Position numbers and translations under genes: made by a program. The notes under the pieces were generated by a model, which saw nothing but the letters and a program-made list of their open reading frames with translations, was not told where the DNA came from and did not search any database. From Mesorhizobium sp. ES1-4 (GTDB taxonomy: Bacteria; Pseudomonadota; Alphaproteobacteria; Rhizobiales; Rhizobiaceae), in the NCBI RefSeq assembly GCF_020164745.1, contig NZ_JAIUGV010000006.1:1-64000 (forward strand): a DNA stretch of 64,000 nt, in the 5' to 3' direction. This document shows, piece by piece, positions 63,448 through 64,000 of this stretch (position 1 is its first letter; each line of letters begins with the position of its first letter).

Positions 63448-64000
63448 CTAGCGGGCCTTCTCGTCCTTGAAGCGGACTTCAAGCAGGCTGACGAGACGAA
63501 CCATCGGCCAAAGAAAGATGAGATAGACCAGTGCCGCGCCGATCAGCGGCGAGGGGTTGGCATAAAGCGACTGCGCGTTGGTCGCTTCCTTCAAGAGTTC
63601 CGGCAAAGCCACGGTCGAAGCCAGCGAAGTGTCCTTGAACATCGAGACGCAGTTGCTGGTCATCGGCGGTATGACGACGCGCACCGCCTGCGGCAGCACC
63701 ACCTTGCGCAAGGTCAAAAGGAACGGCAGGCCAAGCGCCTGCGAGGCCTCGAACTGGCCACGCGGAATGCTCTCTATGCCGGAGCGGAACACTTCGGCCG
63801 AATAGGCCGACATGATGATGGCGAACGCGGTCACCGCCGACGCCCAGGACGACAGGCGTATGCCGAGGAAAGGCAGCGCGTAATAGATCAGGATCAGCAC
63901 CACCAGCACCGGCAGGGCGCGGAAGATGTCGGTGTAGCCGACCGCCAGCCACCGCAGCGGCTTCGGCGCATAGAGCCGCAGCAGGCTGATCACCAGCCCG
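63448..64000 (-). CDS. Polar amino acid ABC permease (HisM/GlnP type), 5' end beyond window
   Basis: The last 184 codons of a permease whose start lies past the right edge; the frame is open to base 64000. Helices include [20 protein letters not shown] and [20 protein letters not shown]. The EAA loop is [20 protein letters not shown], the polar amino acid form. It probably belongs to an importer operon that ends with the class V aminotransferase gene downstream. Confidence 0.92.
   Translation of the reverse strand, partial: GLVISLLRLYAPKPLRWLAVGYTDIFRALPVLVVLILIYYALPFLGIRLSSWASAVTAFAIIMSAYSAEVFRSGIESIPRGQFEASQALGLPFLLTLRKVVLPQAVRVVIPPMTSNCVSMFKDTSLASTVALPELLKEATNAQSLYANPSPLIGAALVYLIFLWPMVRLVSLLEVRFKDEKAR

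Overview
The window is a high-GC alphaproteobacterial chromosome segment, most like Mesorhizobium or a close relative in the Rhizobiales. Clues are the tight packing of small operons, the many ABC importers, the NAD-dependent formate dehydrogenase cluster with a LysR regulator, a PmtA-type phospholipid methyltransferase, and several palindromic intergenic elements of a rhizobial kind. I see no rRNA, tRNA, CRISPR array, insertion sequence or phage gene. The genus is an inference.

Layout: 0.2-5.3 kb holds an ABC exporter, a cytosine-deaminase-type amidohydrolase, an EamA transporter and an aminoglycoside/choline-kinase-like protein. 5.4-10.7 kb holds a methyltransferase and a translationally coupled pair (a second kinase-like protein and a dimethylglycine-dehydrogenase-like FAD/GcvT protein) opposite a DeoR regulator. 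10.6-15.6 kb holds an Rrf2/thioredoxin-reductase-like pair, a two-component system and a pmtA/dedA lipid pair. 15.6-22.9 kb is a LysR-linked polyamine-type importer with an aminobutyraldehyde-type dehydrogenase. 22.9-27.7 kb is a same-strand set led by an unusual hydrolase/pseudo-cyclase/LuxR fusion regulator.

27.7-35.2 kb is the formate dehydrogenase operon fdsG-B-A-fdhD-fdsD with its LysR gene. 35.3-39.5 kb has a VOC protein, Mrp/ApbC, a CoxG-like protein and an L-arabonate-type dehydratase. 39.6-42.4 kb has chromate resistance genes (rhodanese-ChrB, ChrA). 42.4-45.7 kb has a MocR regulator and a non-pyrrolysine MttB-family methyltransferase. 45.9-48.3 kb has pgi and a HAD phosphatase. 48.4-53.3 kb is a decaying stress-type cluster (ABM, two SDRs, ECF sigma factor, SRPBCC, RidA remnant, AraC); the sigma gene carries a frameshift and the RidA gene an internal deletion. 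53.5-56.3 kb has a METTL20-like methyltransferase and an acyl-CoA ligase with a long Lys/Ala/Pro N-terminal tail. 56.7-62 kb is a complete dppABCDF operon, and 62.1-64 kb has a class V aminotransferase downstream of an amino acid permease that runs off the right edge.

A recurring theme is one-carbon chemistry: demethylation of methylated amines (MttB, DMGDH-like), then formate oxidation (Fds). The most unusual items are the three-domain regulator at 26.1-27.7 kb and its gene set, the FdsA that lacks a cluster-binding Cys set, the broken ECF sigma factor, and a series of clear candidate operators next to regulator genes.
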